From Chloroflexota bacterium (GTDB lineage: Bacteria; Chloroflexota; Anaerolineae; Caldilineales; Caldilineaceae): a DNA stretch of 30,630 nt. The notes under the pieces were generated by a model that saw only the letters and a program-made list of their open reading frames with translations, had not been told where the DNA came from and made no database searches. The stretch spans positions 1,073 to 31,702 of the forward strand of contig DMDA01000125.1 in NCBI GenBank assembly GCA_003451595.1. Direction: 5' to 3'. A program made the position numbers and the translations under genes. Shown in pieces: positions 15,200 through 25,277 of the stretch. The first letter of the stretch is position 1. Each line of letters begins with the position of its first letter.

Positions 15200-15288
15200 A
15201 GATTGGAGACTGGAGATTAGAGATTAAAGGCTGTGAACATGTCACAAGCCCGTCCAACACGTAATCTCCATTCTCCTAATCTCTCTCC
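15200..15288. repeat. GGAGATT inverted repeat, third copy
   Basis: Left arm (GATTGGAGACTGGAGATTAG units) at 15200-15227 and right arm (GTAATCTCCATTCTCCTAAT units) at 15261-15288, with a central TGTGAaCATGTCACA palindrome. It lies between the tube gene and the two-CxxC gene, where a drop from structural to assembly protein output would be expected. Confidence 0.8.
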
Positions 15289-15289
15289 C

Positions 15290-15814
15290 CTACGCCGGCT
15301 CCACAAACGACGGCTCGCTTGGCTCGGTGACGTCGTAATCGCGCTCCCACCCTTCGTGTTGCAGCACGATCGACTGAATCGCCACTGCGTTGGCGCTGGC
15401 GTCGAGTTCGGGCAGGGCAGTGAATTCGGAGACCCAGCAGCGATAGACCTTGTAGGCGATGGCGAGCTGACCGGCCTCGTTATAGACCTCGATGATGATG
15501 TCCTTGCGGAAATCTTTGAGCGAGACCTCAGCGCCTAGCCCGGAGCCGAAGTTCCATATCTTATTCGCCCATTTCTCAAACTCGGTGTCGTGCGTGACGC
15601 CGCGTTCCAATGTGACCGGGTCGTACTTGGTCTGGCCCGGCGATTTGCGCACCGTACTCGGATCGCCGCCCTCGCGATGCTCGACGGGGTCGGTGGTGCG
15701 TTTGAGTGCGCTGACTTTGCTCACGCCTGCCACGTAGCGACCATCCCACTTCACGCGAAATTTGAAGTTCTTATATGGGTCGAAGCGGTTGGCGTTGACG
15801 GAAAACTTGGCCAT
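15290..15814 (-). CDS. inner tube protein (Afp1/gp19-like)
   Basis: 174 residues from ATG 15814, with AGGAGG 7 bases upstream, one of the strongest ribosome sites in the cluster. Sequence matches the gp19/Hcp-type tube family of eCIS: NANRFDPYKNFKFRVKWDGR, YVAGVSKVSALKRTTDPVEH, DPSTVRKSPGQTKYDPVTLE, RGVTHDTEFEKWANKIWNFG and the closing AIQSIVLQHEGWERD. Length is normal. It polymerises into the rigid inner tube that carries cargo. This is the only tube gene in the window, whereas Afp and PVC have two (Afp1, Afp5). High confidence. Confidence 0.95.
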   Translation of the reverse strand: MAKFSVNANRFDPYKNFKFRVKWDGRYVAGVSKVSALKRTTDPVEHREGGDPSTVRKSPGQTKYDPVTLERGVTHDTEFEKWANKIWNFGSGLGAEVSLKDFRKDIIIEVYNEAGQLAIAYKVYRCWVSEFTALPELDASANAVAIQSIVLQHEGWERDYDVTEPSEPSFVEPA

Positions 15815-15819
15815 AACGT

Positions 15820-17374
<1,555 letters not shown>

Positions 17375-17377
17375 AGA

Positions 17378-17587
17378 TCATTCTCCTTCAGGTAAGTGCG
17401 ACTCAGCCACCAGTGCTTCCAAATAGGGGCGGATCAATCTCGGCAACATATCCAAATCCACAAAAAATTGGCGGCGTCCACTGAGCACATGGGTAACACT
17501 GCCCCGCCATGAAGGCTGGGGCGCCTCAGCCGTGCTCTCCTCCAGCCAGATTCTCACGATGAACGAATGCAAGTCGTCGCCAGCCAT
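17378..17587 (-). CDS. small conserved-looking protein at the head of the eCIS operon
   Basis: 69 residues. ATG 17587 is chosen because the sequence becomes protein-like there (AGDDLHSFIVRIWLEESTAE); the upstream extension is Arg-rich and unlikely. The rest reads PSWRGSVTHVLSGRRQFFVD followed by LDMLPRLIRPYLEAL. This pattern (HSFIVRIWLEE, WRG.V.HV.SG, F.DL....IRPYL) recalls short proteins of unknown function found in several Chloroflexota genomes; that is from memory and was not searched. The gene contains the ribosome site of the sheath gene in its last codons, so it may couple regulator and sheath expression. No function is assigned. Confidence 0.7.
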   Translation of the reverse strand: MAGDDLHSFIVRIWLEESTAEAPQPSWRGSVTHVLSGRRQFFVDLDMLPRLIRPYLEALVAESHLPEGE

Positions 17588-17674
17588 GTCGGAGAGTATA
17601 GCAAGGTGGCGTCTTGCGCGGCGTCTGGTGGATGTCTGTTGGAGCGTCTTCCCGCGCAATGCGGTTGGCAAGAA

Positions 17675-18694
17675 CTATCCGGACAAGGGACGGAAGGTGT
17701 GAGGCGAAGCCAGGATCGGCGGCAACGGAGGCGCACCATTTTCATGCATTGTTGCGTCCGGTGGCAGCATCTGTCTGCGCAGCGCAGCTTCGACACGCGC
17801 CATATCAAGTTGCACCTGTTGCAGCGTCTGTTGCAGGGCGTTCTGCAGTTGTCCCAGATGCGCCAACACATCAGCCAATTCGCTCATTTCGGCGCCGGGC
17901 GTAGTGGCTGCCGCAGGGAAGTCTTCCTTTGCGTCAAAGTGATCGCTGCGAATCTGTGCATAGAGCAGTTGCGTGCTGCGCGCGGGTTCAACACCCAGCT
18001 CGCGCCGCAGCATCTCGACGCAACTTTCATATTGGCGCAGTGCGGCGGTGCGATTGCCAGCCATGCACTGCAGGCGCATCAAGCGACGATGGGTGCGCTC
18101 ACGCGCCGGGTCGCAACGCAGCGATAGCTCGCAGTAGTGGATGCCAACCATGCTATCGCCGTTCTGCTCCGCCCATGCGATCAGCTTATCCAGCATCGCC
18201 AGATACATCTGCTGATAGCGTTCACGTGCGGTGATGCACCAATCCTGGTACCACCCTTCGAGCAGGTCGCCCTGATACAACTGCACCGCCTGGCAGAGCA
18301 ACTCGACCTGCGCTTCGGTCAACGTGGCGCCATCGCTCTGCCGTGTCGCTGCATAGGCGTGCTCAAGTTGCTCAATGTCCAGCCAGATGATGCAGGCAGG
18401 GTCGAACTCGATCCAATCGGCGTCGGTGCGCAGGAACGGCGTCGTCGGATGGCAAGCAGCGTCAAGGGCGCGCTGCAACTGCCAAAGCGCTTGCCGCAGA
18501 TACTTGCGCGCCTGTGCGTCGTTGCGTTCAGGCCACAAGAGGGTTGCCAGCGCCTCACGCGTATACGGATGCGCGCGATGAAGCAACAGGTGGACGAGCA
18601 ACTCCTGTACCTTGCGCGCCTCCAACCCGGTTACTGCGCGACCTTCGACCTCACATTGCAGCCGCCCAAACAGAGAGATATGGAGTGAAGCCAT
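17675..18694 (-). CDS. BTAD/SARP-type transcriptional regulator
   Basis: 339 residues from ATG 18694, with AGGAGG 7 bases upstream; a GTG one codon earlier would be only 4 bases from it. Residues about 1-90 form the winged-helix DNA-binding domain of the OmpR/SARP type (LHISLFGRLQCEVEGRAVTG, LEARKVQELLVHLLL, ALATLLWPERNDAQARKYLR, QALWQLQRAL). Residues about 95-245 are the helical bacterial transcriptional activation domain (LYQGDLLEGWYQDWCITARE, ERTHRRLMRLQCMAGNRTAA, LRQYESCVEMLRRELGVEP). The C-terminus (about 270-325) is a helix with coiled-coil character (LADVLAHLGQLQNALQQTLQ). There are no NTPase or TPR domains as in large SARPs. Being first in line before the sheath gene, it is the likely activator of the eCIS operon. 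Confidence 0.88.
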   Translation of the reverse strand: MASLHISLFGRLQCEVEGRAVTGLEARKVQELLVHLLLHRAHPYTREALATLLWPERNDAQARKYLRQALWQLQRALDAACHPTTPFLRTDADWIEFDPACIIWLDIEQLEHAYAATRQSDGATLTEAQVELLCQAVQLYQGDLLEGWYQDWCITARERYQQMYLAMLDKLIAWAEQNGDSMVGIHYCELSLRCDPARERTHRRLMRLQCMAGNRTAALRQYESCVEMLRRELGVEPARSTQLLYAQIRSDHFDAKEDFPAAATTPGAEMSELADVLAHLGQLQNALQQTLQQVQLDMARVEAALRRQMLPPDATMHENGAPPLPPILASPHTFRPLSG

Positions 18695-18701
18695 CACCGT
18701 T

Positions 18702-18707
18702 CCTCCT
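18702..18707 (-). promoter_or_regulatory. ribosome binding site of the BTAD regulator
   Basis: AGGAGG on the minus strand, 7 bases before ATG 18694. It supports the ATG over the adjoining GTG at 18697. Confidence 0.7.
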
Positions 18708-18787
18708 TCGCACTAGAACATAGACGCCGTTGACTGACGACGCCAATCACATGGGGGGCGAACGACAGGCTACCTGGGGCAGAGACC

Positions 18788-18816
18788 ATGCTACGCCTGT
18801 TTGTACACGATTGCAA
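18788..18816 (-). promoter_or_regulatory. candidate promoter of the regulator/eCIS operon
   Basis: On the minus strand TTGCAA (18816-18811) and TAGCAT (18793-18788) are separated by 17 bases, about 95 bases before the regulator's start codon. This is a near-consensus sigma-70 arrangement found by eye only. Confidence 0.3.
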
Positions 18817-18867
18817 TGGCGTCAGCGCAACGATTGCCTTACAGTTTTTGCCCTTGTCAGGGGAAGA

Positions 18868-18940
18868 GTTGACATAGTGTTGGATGGCGTCACACTGTAG
18901 CCTCTGCCACTTGCTGATTTCTAGGTTGACGTAGTGTTGC
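18868..18940. repeat. two direct copies of GTTGACRTAGTGTTG
   Basis: GTTGACATAGTGTTGG at 18868-18883 and GTTGACGTAGTGTTGC at 18925-18940 match at 14 of 16 positions and lie 57 bases apart. They sit about 50-125 bases upstream of the candidate minus-strand promoter, so they may be binding sites for an activator such as the BTAD regulator. Confidence 0.5.
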
Positions 18941-19460
18941 GTAGTGGGTGTTGCGTGAGAGATCGTGAGAGATTCCGACACGCAGCACGTAGCACGCAGC
19001 ACTGAAACATAAAAACTCTGCCCGACAATCAGTAGCATATCAAAATGTGAGCAGGATTTATTTGACGTTCCACACCGCCAACCGGTGATCTGCTTCACAG
19101 GGCGGGCGTGTACGTGCAGTATATGCGCGCGGCATTGATGCCGCGTTGATCATCCTGCACCTGGCGTTCGAGCCGTCACGCGTGGCCGCCGATGAACTGA
19201 CGGCCGCGTGTATTCCAGCAATGGGCGTTGCCGCCCCACTGCGGTGTTGATCCTCCGGTGTTGATCCTGTGAGAGCGATGTTGTTGCGACAGGCGGTGAC
19301 TTTCACCATGCTCAACGGCGTTAATTAACCTCGGTGAAGCGCCGCCGCAACCCTTGCCGCATTTTGAATTGTAAGATTCCTTTCACAACTTGCCCCGCCG
19401 AAACCCTAGCTTTATGCTGCATATCCGTTGAACACATGCTACAAATTGAAAGGAGTTGGC
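18941..19460. other. non-coding spacer between the eCIS and iron-transport operons
   Basis: No convincing gene. It holds a run of GCACG-type short repeats (about 18980-19004), then a GC-rich stretch (about 19100-19230) that stays open in several frames but has no start signal or recognisable protein. A perfect 13-base direct repeat, CGGTGTTGATCCT, occurs at 19242-19254 and 19256-19268, and the AT-richer leader of the iron-binding gene follows. The GC-rich part may be a remnant of a former gene. Confidence 0.5.
19390..19418 (+). promoter_or_regulatory. candidate promoter of the iron-transport operon
   Basis: TTGCCC (19390-19395) and TATGCT (19413-19418) with a 17-base spacer, about 43 bases before the ATG at 19461. 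No Fur-box-like sequence was seen nearby. Confidence 0.35.
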
Positions 19461-20534
<1,074 letters not shown>

Positions 20535-20573
20535 AGCATAGATCGTCCCAAACGATTCTGAGTGACACAACTG

Positions 20574-20613
20574 CGTTGAGGAAAGGACGAGTTTCCTTGT
20601 TCTTTCCTCAACG
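20574..20613 (+). terminator. hairpin after the binding-protein gene
   Basis: Perfect 12-base stem CGTTGAGGAAAG (20574-20585) and CTTTCCTCAACG (20602-20613) with a 16-base loop, 40 bases after the stop. There is no long T tract, so it may be a weak terminator or an RNA-stabilising 3' end that keeps binding-protein message above that of the permease. Confidence 0.6.
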
Positions 20614-20695
20614 TTCATCTTGGGGGCGCTCTCAACTGTGATACAATCGTTTTCTCGAAGCGGTAATAGTTGTGGGTACACCAGATAATGAAGCC

Positions 20696-21016
20696 ATGAT
20701 TGCGACTGCCTATCTCTACATCAATATGGGTCACAACGCGCCGCGACAAATTGCCCAAGGTCTACGCTTGCGAGGCGTCGATATCATCACTGCCTATGAA
20801 GATAGGGCGCAACCATTCGATGATGCTGATCTCCTCAGGCGTGCAATACCGTTGAATCATGTGCCGTTCACGCGCGATGCTGAGCTGCTTGTGCTGGCAA
20901 GCGAACGACAACGGGCTGGCGAACCCTTCGCTGGTGTGATCTACGCCCACCGGTTGCGTGTCTCGATTGACGCCTGCATCCACGATCTGACGGACAGCGT
21001 CCAGTTTCTGCCATGA
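20696..21016 (+). CDS. DUF5615-like PIN-fold protein, probably inactive
   Basis: 106 residues from ATG 20696; a GTG at 20672 is an alternative. The pattern is that of DUF5615 PIN-like proteins: NAPRQIAQGLRLRGVDIITA, then AYEDRAQPFDDADLLRRA, VPFTRDAELLVLASERQR and GEPFAGVIYAHRLRVSIDAC. The usual acidic N-terminal motif (of the type YLDExVP) is replaced by YINMGHNAP, and the C-terminal end is about 15 residues shorter than usual before the closing VQFLP. These are likely losses of nuclease residues. No antitoxin (such as DUF433) is next to it. It overlaps the permease start by ATGA, so it is translated with the transporter. Family moderately sure; function doubtful. Confidence 0.65.
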   Translation: MIATAYLYINMGHNAPRQIAQGLRLRGVDIITAYEDRAQPFDDADLLRRAIPLNHVPFTRDAELLVLASERQRAGEPFAGVIYAHRLRVSIDACIHDLTDSVQFLP

Positions 21017-22647
21017 TGAACACCTTGAGAAGACCTCCCTGGCCCCTGGCGCTGATTGCGTTGCTGGTGAGCCTGCTCGCTGTCACCCCGCTGATCTACA
21101 TCATCTTCCGCGCCGTGAGCGCCGACCCGGCGACGTGGGCGCGACTGTGGAGCGGGCAGATGCCGGACTTGCTCTGGCAGACCGCCGTGCTGCTGGTCGG
21201 GACGATTGCCTTTGCGCTGGTCGTCGGCGTCGGCATGGCGTGGCTAGTCGAACGTAGCGACCTGCCAGGACGCTCACTCTGGCGCGTGCTGCTGGCGCTG
21301 CCGCTGGCGCTGCCGGGCTACGTGGCAGCCATCACCTACATCATCCTGTTGCGACGCGGCGGCGTGGTCGAGCGGTTGCTGATCGACTACGCCGGCGTTG
21401 CGCGCGGCGAGGTTCCGCTGCCGTCGCTCTACAACGTGGGCGGCGCCATCCTGATCATCGGGCTGGTGACCTATCCCTACATCTACCTGCCGACGGCGGC
21501 GGCGCTGCGTTCGGTCGATCGTTCGCTCGAAGAGGCGGCGCGCATGTTGGGGCGCAGCGGCTGGAATGCGTTTCGCCAGATCACCCTGCCGTTGGTGCTG
21601 CCAGCGGTGGCGGGCGGTGCGCTGCTGGTCGGGCTGTATGTGCTTTCCGACTTCGGCACGGTGGCGATGCTGCGCTACCGCACCTTCACCACGGCGATCT
21701 ACAACCAGTTCACGGGGCAGATCGACCGCTCCGGCGCGGCGATTCTCAGCGTGATGCTGATTCTGCTGGCGCTGCCGCTGCTCTTTGGCGAAAGCTGGTT
21801 CAGCCGCCGCAAACGCCGCCTGACCTCCGACACGGTGTGGCGACCGCGGCAGTTGGTCAAGTTGGGGCGCTGGCGCTGGCTGGCGTTGACGTTGACGGCG
21901 CTGGTCGTGCTGCTGGCGCTGGGACTGCCGCTGTTGGTGTTGGGCGGGCTGAGCATCCAGGGCTGGCTCTTCCCAACGGAAGCCGACCGCATCTGGGGCA
22001 TCAACAATGAGGGCATCCTGGCCTTCGGCTTCAACAGCCTGCTGGTGGCGACGCTGGCCGCGACCTTTGCTACGACGCTGGCGTTGGGGCCGCTCTATCT
22101 GGCGGTGCGTTTTCCCAGCCGGCTGTCGCGCATCGTGTTGACCCTGAGCCGCAGTCCGTTTGCGCTGCCCGGCATCATCATTGGTCTGGCGTTCGTGCTG
22201 CTGATCAACCGCTGGGCGCCCTTTGTCTACGGCACGATCTTTGCGTTGATTTTTGCGTTTGTTTTCCGATTGTTGCCGCAATCGCTGTCGACCGGCGAAT
22301 CGGCGCTGCGCTCGGTGGCGCCCTCGCTGGAGGAGGCGGCGCGCACGATGGGCGTTGCGCCGGCGCGAGTCTTCTGGCGCGTGACCTTGCCGGTGGCGGC
22401 GCCGGGCATCCTGGCAAGCTGGGTGCTGGTCTTCATCACGGCGATGAAAGAGTTGCCGACCGCGATCCTGCTGCGTCCGCCCGGCTTCGACACGTTGCCG
22501 GTGCGCATCTGGGCGGCGGCAAGCGAGAGCGTGCACACGCAAGCCGCGCCGCCAGCCTTTCTGCTCATCCTGCTGACGACGCTGCTCCTCCTGCCGCTGA
22601 TGCACAGCCAGTTGGGGATCGACCGCGCCATGCAGGAGAATCTTTGA
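21013..22647 (+). CDS. Fe(III) ABC transporter permease (fused two-domain)
   Basis: 544 residues from ATG 21013 (second codon also ATG). It has about 12 hydrophobic segments in two homologous halves. Each half carries the cytoplasmic EAA loop that contacts the ATPase: SLEEAARMLGRSGWNAFRQI (171-190) and SLEEAARTMGVAPARVFWRV (438-457). This double-permease form is standard for FbpB/SfuB-type iron importers. It is coupled to the DUF5615-like gene and is followed, after a palindromic element, by the ATPase gene. High confidence. Confidence 0.93.
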   Translation: MMNTLRRPPWPLALIALLVSLLAVTPLIYIIFRAVSADPATWARLWSGQMPDLLWQTAVLLVGTIAFALVVGVGMAWLVERSDLPGRSLWRVLLALPLALPGYVAAITYIILLRRGGVVERLLIDYAGVARGEVPLPSLYNVGGAILIIGLVTYPYIYLPTAAALRSVDRSLEEAARMLGRSGWNAFRQITLPLVLPAVAGGALLVGLYVLSDFGTVAMLRYRTFTTAIYNQFTGQIDRSGAAILSVMLILLALPLLFGESWFSRRKRRLTSDTVWRPRQLVKLGRWRWLALTLTALVVLLALGLPLLVLGGLSIQGWLFPTEADRIWGINNEGILAFGFNSLLVATLAATFATTLALGPLYLAVRFPSRLSRIVLTLSRSPFALPGIIIGLAFVLLINRWAPFVYGTIFALIFAFVFRLLPQSLSTGESALRSVAPSLEEAARTMGVAPARVFWRVTLPVAAPGILASWVLVFITAMKELPTAILLRPPGFDTLPVRIWAAASESVHTQAAPPAFLLILLTTLLLLPLMHSQLGIDRAMQENL

Positions 22648-22659
22648 TCATGGAAGTGG

Positions 22660-22749
22660 GGATAGACCGCGGATGACGCGGATTCGGCGGATCGAAGCTG
22701 ATCAAATCCGCATGAATCCGCTTAATCCGTGTGATCCGCGGTCTATTCC
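22660..22749. repeat. GC-rich imperfect palindrome (dispersed-repeat type)
   Basis: Left arm GGATAGACCGCGGAT (22660-22674) pairs with right arm ATCCGCGGTCTATTCC (22734-22749). Internal copies of (A)ATCCGC / GCGGAT between them extend the pairing. Arm sequences of the 'CGCGGATNACGCGGAT' kind occur as dispersed intergenic repeats in several bacterial genomes. It fills the gap between permease and ATPase genes and may act as an RNA processing or attenuation site. Confidence 0.8.
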
Positions 22750-22763
22750 TCATCTCACTTTGT

Positions 22764-22770
22764 AGAAGGA
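22764..22770 (+). promoter_or_regulatory. ribosome binding site of the ATPase gene
   Basis: AGAAGGA, 6 bases before TTG 22777 and 15 before ATG 22786. The spacing favours the TTG start. Confidence 0.5.
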
Positions 22771-22776
22771 TCGTAG

Positions 22777-23811
22777 TTGTCGGCGATGACTGAGGCGTTG
22801 ATTTCGGTTCAGAATGTGGTGAAACGGTATGGCGACGTGGGCGCGGCGGTGGCGGGCGTCTCGTTCGACGTTCCGCGCGGGACGATTGTGGCGCTGCTCG
22901 GTCCCAGCGGCTGCGGCAAGACGACGACGCTGCGCCTGATCGCCGGGCTGGAGACGCCCAACAGCGGCGCGATCTGGTTGGAAGGGCGCAAGGTGGCGGG
23001 CGACGGCGCCTGGGTGCCACCAGAAGCGCGGCGCGTGGGCATGGTCTTTCAGGATGGCGCACTCTTTCCGCATCTCACTGTGGCGCAAAACATTGCCTTC
23101 CCGCTCAACAAACGCAACGGGCGCGGGCGCGTCGAAGAGCTGCTTGACCTGGTCGGGATGCGCGGCTATGGCGAGCGCTACCCGCACCAACTGTCGGGCG
23201 GGCAACAGCAGCGCGTGGCGTTGGCGCGCGCGCTGGCGCCGGAGCCGTCGGTCGTGTTGCTCGACGAACCTTTCTCGCGGCTCGATGCGGCGCTGCGCGT
23301 CTCCCTGCGCGAGGATGTGCGTGCGATCGTCAAACGCACCGGCGCCACGACCATTTTTGTCACGCACGACCAGGAGGAGGCGCTGAGCATCGCCGACGTC
23401 GTGGTCGTGATGTTCGACGGCAGGGCGGTGCAGGTCGGCGCGCCGCAGGAGATTTACACGCGCCCCGCCACGCGCGCCATCGCCACCTTCGTCGGTGAGG
23501 CCAATCTGCTCCCCGGCGTCGCCACCGGCGCCGTCGCCGAGAGCGCGCTGGGGCGCGTCATCCTCGCCACGCCGCAGCATGGGCCGGTCGACATCATGGT
23601 GCGCCCGGAGGCAATCGAACTGCGTGCGGTGCGCGAAGGGCGGGCGCAGATCGAGCGCATCCGCTACTTCGGGCACGATCAGTCGCTGCACCTGCGTCTG
23701 CATGGCGGCGGCGAACTCGACGTGCGCAGCCTGCCCCGCCCCGACCTGCGCGTCGGGCAGGAGGTGGATGTGTTTGTGCGCGGGGTGGTGGTGGCGTATC
23801 CAAGCGTTTGA
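22777..23811 (+). CDS. Fe(III) ABC transporter ATP-binding protein
   Basis: 344 residues from TTG 22777; ATG 22786 would give 341. All ABC motifs are present: Walker A GPSGCGKT (42-49), Q-loop FQDGALFPHL (91-100), signature LSGGQQQR (139-146), Walker B VVLLDEP (159-165), D-loop SRLDA and switch His197 in FVTHDQEEAL. The C-terminal 100 residues are a TOBE-like regulatory domain (VRPEAIELRAVREGRAQIER, YFGHDQSLHLRL), as in FbpC/CysA/PotA ATPases. It powers the permease encoded upstream. A strong terminator follows. High confidence. Confidence 0.93.
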   Translation: MSAMTEALISVQNVVKRYGDVGAAVAGVSFDVPRGTIVALLGPSGCGKTTTLRLIAGLETPNSGAIWLEGRKVAGDGAWVPPEARRVGMVFQDGALFPHLTVAQNIAFPLNKRNGRGRVEELLDLVGMRGYGERYPHQLSGGQQQRVALARALAPEPSVVLLDEPFSRLDAALRVSLREDVRAIVKRTGATTIFVTHDQEEALSIADVVVVMFDGRAVQVGAPQEIYTRPATRAIATFVGEANLLPGVATGAVAESALGRVILATPQHGPVDIMVRPEAIELRAVREGRAQIERIRYFGHDQSLHLRLHGGGELDVRSLPRPDLRVGQEVDVFVRGVVVAYPSV

Positions 23812-23842
23812 GAAGTTTACGTCAAATACCGACTTTCTATAC

Positions 23843-23882
23843 GGTCACGGTTTGAGACAATAAACCGTGACCTTTTTCTTTT
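23843..23882 (+). terminator. rho-independent terminator of the iron-transport operon
   Basis: Perfect 11-base stem GGTCACGGTTT (23843-23853) and AAACCGTGACC (23862-23872), an 8-base loop, then TTTTTCTTTT. It lies 32 bases after the ATPase stop. Confidence 0.93.
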
Positions 23883-23889
23883 GTAATCC

Positions 23890-24445
23890 TGGCGACTCTA
23901 TCTGTCTCACACCTGGCAAAAGCTGCAATGGAAGTTGCATCTTATCCCGTTGAACTAGAAGAATACATCAGCAATAATCGGAGCGTAGGTTTCTTTAGAA
24001 CCAAATCAAGAGGGAATCGTCATAAAGAAGCAAAGAGCGGAATTGAGAATGGGAGCCAAGTCGAGTAATGTCCAGTATGCGATCAATCATCGTGATGGTG
24101 CTGCAGCAGAAATTGAAGTGATATGGAGCCAGCAAGCTACACACTGGTTGGTTGGACCGAGACAGGAGAGCGCATGGCATCGACGAAATCGTCGATGCAA
24201 CAAAGGTAGACTTTGACCTGAAGGAAGCTATACAGTCGGTGCTACCTACAAGTCCAGATGCGCCTGATTACGGAGCACAAATGGCTGGATTCATGGTGGT
24301 GGATGGCTCTATCACGATCTCCGAACTGGGGCTGGGAAAGCTAATGTCTGATGAGCGTGTACTCTTGGTAGATACGACTGCGCATGAGGTGCAAAAACTG
24401 GCAGGAGTGGAACAGGCTTCTGTTCGTCTTCCAACGCCTTTTTAG
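23890..24445 (+). pseudogene. decayed exported protein, apparent paralogue of the gene at 25278
   Basis: No single frame covers this stretch. One frame gives a signal-peptide-like segment (FVILATLSVSHLAKAAMEVA) without a usable start and stops at 24068. Around 24123 the same frame reads YTLVGWTETGERMAST, which resembles LTLELRDTENGLHTGA of the 227-aa protein encoded at 25278. Another frame is then open to 24445 and reads YGAQMAGFMVVDGSITISEL, followed by LMSDERVLLVD. This matches YDLKIIGVMVVRGTAEAFNL and LEDPKVYVVD of that protein. The last part (24152-24445) could still be expressed from TTG 24152 as a 97-residue protein, but there is no ribosome site. A sequencing error in place of true decay cannot be excluded. 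Confidence 0.45.
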
Positions 24446-24478
24446 TCCATGGAATGGCGTACTGGCCAGTGAATCAAA

Positions 24479-24504
24479 TTACCCTGGCAATTCTGCCAGG
24501 GTAA
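24479..24504. terminator. tight hairpin after the decayed gene
   Basis: Perfect 11-base stem TTACCCTGGCA (24479-24489) and TGCCAGGGTAA (24494-24504) with a 4-base loop. No T tract follows on the plus strand. The remaining 180 bases before the next gene are AT-rich leader without further structure that could be recognised. Confidence 0.5.
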
Positions 24505-24687
24505 ACCTGGTATATGACGCTGATAGGAACTGTCAATTCTCCCGTTGAAATAAGGTTTGTGATGAAGGAGAATAGCAGTTGTCTGGCAAACATGGGCAAA
24601 AGTTCATAACTGTTGTGTTCTACATGCCTGCCATATCAGATATTTGGATGAAGGCAACATATCTTGAAAGGAGTTCTCGGGGAAACT

Positions 24688-25230
24688 ATGGCTCATAGAA
24701 ATTTCATCATGACAAATGTCAAGTTGCTGGCGCCGTTCCTTGCAGTTGGCGCGCTCCTGATTTTGGCAAGCGTAGCTTTTGCTGCATGGGCTCCAAACTT
24801 TTCATCAGCCCCTTATACTGGAAGCTTCTCTTTGTCGACAACATCAGATGCACAAGTAGGCTTTGCTCAGTATATAAAATGGAATTCGAGTGGGCGCCTT
24901 GCATTACAATCAGATGCTAACCCTCAACTTGACATGACAGCTGATTGCACAGTTGACAACCCTGGAGGAGATCGACTGGGGTACAGCGTGTTCTACACCA
25001 ATATCCCCAATTCAGGTGTGCAAGTATGGAACGACTGCGGAAACCTTTCTGTCAAAGAGGAAGTAGATCTCAAGATCAATAAAGCAAGCATTCAAGCGGA
25101 GTCTCCATATTACTATCAAGTGCATTACAAGAAATATCAGTATAGCGTCAATGGCGCAATCAATCTTTCATATCAGCGAGATAATTCACCAACTCATGAT
25201 CATCTAGATAAAGTGCTATATAGTAACTGA
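24688..25230 (+). CDS. exported protein of unknown function
   Basis: 180 residues from ATG 24688 (TTG 24664 and ATG 24709 are alternatives). The N-terminus is a signal peptide: basic start, hydrophobic run LLAPFLAVGALLILASVAFA and a cleavage-like AFA-A. The mature part is rich in Tyr, Ser, Asn and Asp, looks all-beta, and has just two cysteines (in TADCTVDN and WNDCGN) that could form a disulfide. No family was recognised. Base composition is clearly more AT-rich than the iron operon. It is followed after 47 bases by another exported protein gene, so both are probably co-transcribed. Confidence 0.75.
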   Translation: MAHRNFIMTNVKLLAPFLAVGALLILASVAFAAWAPNFSSAPYTGSFSLSTTSDAQVGFAQYIKWNSSGRLALQSDANPQLDMTADCTVDNPGGDRLGYSVFYTNIPNSGVQVWNDCGNLSVKEEVDLKINKASIQAESPYYYQVHYKKYQYSVNGAINLSYQRDNSPTHDHLDKVLYSN

Positions 25231-25277
25231 TGTGTGAAGAGCAAGGTGCAGGCACTTACTCGAAAGGAGACCATTTT

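Noticed and set aside
18697..19315. Minus-strand frames upstream of the BTAD regulator that might be an extra gene or an N-terminal extension
   Set aside because: No family resemblance, Ser/Cys/Arg-rich translation, and the regulator has its own AGGAGG site and normal N-terminus.
19330..19460. Fur box in front of the iron-binding gene
   Set aside because: Looked for GATAATGATAATCATTATC-like sequence; nothing close enough was found.
21274..22605. Minus-strand open frame of 443 codons
   Set aside because: Antisense to the clear iron permease; translation is almost only Arg, Gln, Ala, His and Asp without any fold pattern.
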